A stretch of DNA of 64,000 nt from Mortierella sp. BCC40632 (taxonomy: Eukaryota > Mortierellomycota > Mortierellomycetes > Mortierellales > Mortierellaceae), in NCBI GenBank assembly GCA_011634665.1, contig WAEK01000005.1, positions 1,346,501 to 1,410,500 of the forward strand. The letters run 5' to 3'. Numbering within the stretch: the first letter of the stretch is position 1; every line of letters starts with the position of its first letter. Below are positions 61,285 to 64,000 of this stretch, in pieces. A model generated the notes under the pieces. That model was not told the origin of the DNA. It made no database searches and saw only the letters and a list, made by a program, of their open reading frames with translations. Made by a program: the position numbers and the translations under genes.

Positions 61285-62058
61285 TAAAGGATGACGGCCT
61301 TTAGACCAGGAACTCATTCTCCTTTCAGGACGAGCCCTATCCATTTCCACTGAGTGGGACAAGTCTGTAACTCTATGCCAGTTGGTTGGCATTCAAGTAA
61401 TAAAGTCGTTTTGTGGTAATGGGAACATGATGTGTCATCTTTCATCTCTTGGAGATTTTTTCTTTTTTGCATCCAGGGCTTTTTATTGCCTTGCCTTTTT
61501 TTTTGTTCCCTTCTCCGTAGAGGTGGGACGAAATACCTGCACACAGCTCAGGAACCAGCCACCACTTTACCTGTCCATCTGCTCACCTTTTTTTTTTTTT
61601 TTTATCTCTCTAACTCACCCTCTTTCTTTTTTTCACTTCTCATTATCCGCCTGGCATCATCGACATTGTTTGTTAGTCGGAAACGAGACCCGTCTACCTA
61701 TCCAACCACTATTCCTTCTTCTCCTCTCCTTACTTGAGCTCTCCTTCTTTTGGAAGAGATTAGATCTCATCTCTCTTTTCAATCAATCCGCTCTCATCGT
61801 CTGCATTCGCCCAAGACTTGTACGCCTCATCCTTTGAAACATCTTTACCTTTGCCCGCATTGCTTACCAAGAGTCTCATCAAGAAAGAAAGAGATGCATT
61901 ACCAGGAAAAAGAAAAAGAGAGAAAAAAAAAGTCATCTCTGAGTATCCGTCATTAATAGTCGTCATCATTCTTTGACTATAGACCTACCTTTCACCATCG
62001 AGGCATCTCCAATCTCATCTTTCTTTCCTCCTACCAGCAAAACCCTCGCTATAACATC
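61285..62058. other. Intergenic region/promoter of the HAP5 gene
   Basis: Contains T runs (61590-61603) and CT-rich leader sequence (61610-61650). A frame at 61382-61837 is low-complexity Phe/Leu/Ser from these T- and CT-rich tracts and is not supported. Confidence 0.5.
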
Positions 62059-63575
62059 ATGACAGCCCAACAGCGACAGCAACAACAACAGCAACAGCAG
62101 CAGTTTGCGCAAGAGTTTTGGGAGGAGCAAATTCTGGCCGCAGAACAGTTCGACTCTGACTTTAAGAACCACCCCTTGCCGCTCGCCCGCATCAAAAAAG
62201 TCATGAAGTCAGACCCCGAAGTCAAGGTACAGTTGCTCTACTTGCTCTCCAACAGTCCTAATCCACGAGGCTATAGTGAAACAGGAGTGCTAGTTTGGAG
62301 CGACCGTCAGTCCAGGGAGAGAGAGAGAGAGAGAAGAGAGGAACCCAGCATTTGGGGGCCGTTTTGGATGACTTGGAGTCATTCAGGGGTGTGTTCTCTT
62401 GCTCAGGCTCTTTTGCAGACTAGCCGATGCTGACCAATACATTTCTTGAGCTTTGCGCCACCACTCCTGGACTTGAATATTACCCACGGTATGCTGCTCT
62501 CGTACTGGCTACCTTCCATACTGACCCTCTTCTTTTTTTTTTTTTTTTTTTTTTTCCAAACATACGCTACTAGATGATTAGTGCTGAGGTAACACCATCT
62601 TATGCATCCCATCAGGTCCCATATGAGACGCTTGCAATCTATCAGAGTTGATGGACGGTTTTTTTTTTCATTTACTCACAGTGGCTTTACTCCCTTTGAT
62701 ACTTCGGCCCTTTCTGACTCAACATTCAGGCGCCTATCTTGTTCTCAAAAGCGTAAGAATCCTGAACAGGTTGACTGACTTTGGTTGGGGCCATCTCCAG
62801 CTCGAGCTTTTTTTTGCATTCAACTAAGAGCCCCAACATTCCCGAATGACATCTTGGCTAACATGTTGTTGTTGTTGCTATTTTAGTTGCGAGATCTTCA
62901 TCTGTGAAATCACACGCCGCGCATGGATGCATGCAGAAGACAACAAGCGGAGGACGCTGCAGAGGAGCGATGTGGCCAGTGCACTCTCGCGCTCAGATCA
63001 ATTTGACTTTTTGATCGACATTGTACCTCGTGAGGAACCACCCAAACCTTCCAAGCGGTCGTCCACGCGCGATGATCCAGCGCCAGCAGTAAGTTGAATA
63101 TTCTGGATAAAAACTAAGCAAAAACCCATTGTGTATTCCCGCACATGATTTAGGAGATGAGATTGACATCCTTGTAACCTTACTCCTTCTCACCACCTAG
63201 TCCGAAGCCTACGAGGAGCAACAGTATGGGCATTATTACTCACAAGGGGCAGGCGGGTTAGCAGGATATGCCGCAGTAAGTGGAGGGCTCGTTCAGTGGC
63301 AGTTTCGCTAGAGTCGGCATTTTTTTCATCCCTAAACTAATAATATTCAAAATACCCATGGGGAACATGTTACAAACTAGGCGGTAGATCCGACGTTTTA
63401 CCAATCCATGACTCCAGAACAGTTTGAGCAATATGTGCAGTACCACCAGCAGGCCGCTGCAGCCCAACAGCAACAGCAACAGCAACAGCAGTCATACCAG
63501 CAACACCATCCACCAAGCTCGAGGGATGGATCTGCAGGGTATTCTGTACCGGAATCAACTGCTCGGCAAAACTAG
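62059..63575 (+). CDS. HAP5: CCAAT-binding factor subunit Hap5/NF-YC (histone-fold)
   Basis: Six exons (62059-62226, 62574-62588, 62730-62752, 62887-63088, 63201-63275, 63381-63575) in phase give about 225 residues. A Gln run opens the protein. Then come [10 protein letters not shown] and the histone fold: [38 protein letters not shown]-like [18 protein letters not shown] and [20 protein letters not shown]. These are the diagnostic residues of NF-YC. With Hap2 and Hap3 it binds CCAAT boxes. The C-terminus is Gln- and Tyr-rich ([12 protein letters not shown]), a likely activation region. Exons 2 and 3 are microexons of 15 and 23 bases and supply the middle of the fold. Confidence 0.95.
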
Positions 63576-64000
63576 ACAGGAGGTCCACTCTCTTTTATTC
63601 CTTTCTTTTCTTCACATATATATACACCTTACCATTTCACCTCCTAACTTTTCATACACAAATGCACCTACCCATCTACACTCGCTCACTGTCTTTTTTT
63701 TTTTTTTTTTTTTTTTGTAGCTTTACCTATTATCTTTACTTTAGCCTTGCTCTCAAACCCTTGCTGCTATTACCTCGGCGTTTGACTTGACAAATGAAGA
63801 ATACTGAAAAAAAAAAAAAAAAAGTTCATCCTTTTTAGCTGTCCAACTCTACAAGAATTTCTAATACAGCTAATCTGGGGTTTCTATTTGAGTCTTCATC
63901 GACACAGCGAGGCGAAAATGAGAATTACCCTTTCAGAACAACCTCAATCGTTCTCAACTGGAGTAACCGTTCAACAGATTCATCGATCAAAAAGGAAAAG
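63576..64000 (+). other. 3' flank of HAP5
   Basis: Probable 3' UTR followed by T (63693-63715) and A (63807-63823) runs. No further gene start is clear before the window ends. Confidence 0.6.

Overview
The window looks like a chromosome segment of an early-diverging fungus, most likely Mortierellomycota or Mucoromycota. The reasons are dense protein genes with short GT-AG introns, CT-rich promoters, very many A/T homopolymers and GA/CT microsatellites, and recognisable fungal proteins (Ipi3, Hap5, Erf4-type, dolichyl-diphosphatase, YAT-type permease). The lineage is an inference from style and gene content. No bacterial, organellar or viral gene was recognised. Exon models were built by hand from reading frame, splice sites and family motifs.

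1-36 kb is ordinary gene space. In order it holds a possible exon at the left edge, a Ulp1 SUMO protease (+), a nitrobindin-type heme protein (+), a COG3603-like ACT-domain protein (+), a C7orf25/DUF1308 protein (-), tubulin cofactor C (+), an Erf4/GOLGA7 palmitoyltransferase subunit (-), dolichyl-diphosphatase (+), heme oxygenase (-), the Ipi3 WD40 protein (+), a kelch-ectodomain membrane protein with a long low-complexity tail (-), an amino-acid permease (-) and a U1-type zinc-finger protein (-). Longer gaps (about 12-14.5, 17-19.5 and 26-30 kb) contain no gene I can name.

36.5-53.3 kb is a repeat island. A locus carrying a small hydrophobic-leader protein gene is present in three diverged copies (two direct, one inverted). 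Two very long inverted repeats follow, with arms of about 2.0-2.5 kb, at about 40.4-45.8 and 47.1-53.3 kb. The centres of both hold the same roughly 1.2-1.3 kb core, in opposite orientations. One locus copy contains a clean 199-bp hAT-type MITE with 8-bp target duplications; the homologous sites in the other two copies are empty. No transposase, reverse transcriptase or integrase was recognised.

54-64 kb returns to genes: a large regulator combining three Myb repeats with C2H2 zinc fingers (-), a small AMPK-beta-like CBM48 protein (+) and the CCAAT-binding subunit Hap5/NF-YC (+). A 116-bp uninterrupted GA tract lies upstream of the Myb gene. The genes are functionally mixed housekeeping genes with no evident cluster; the repeat island is the distinctive feature of the window.
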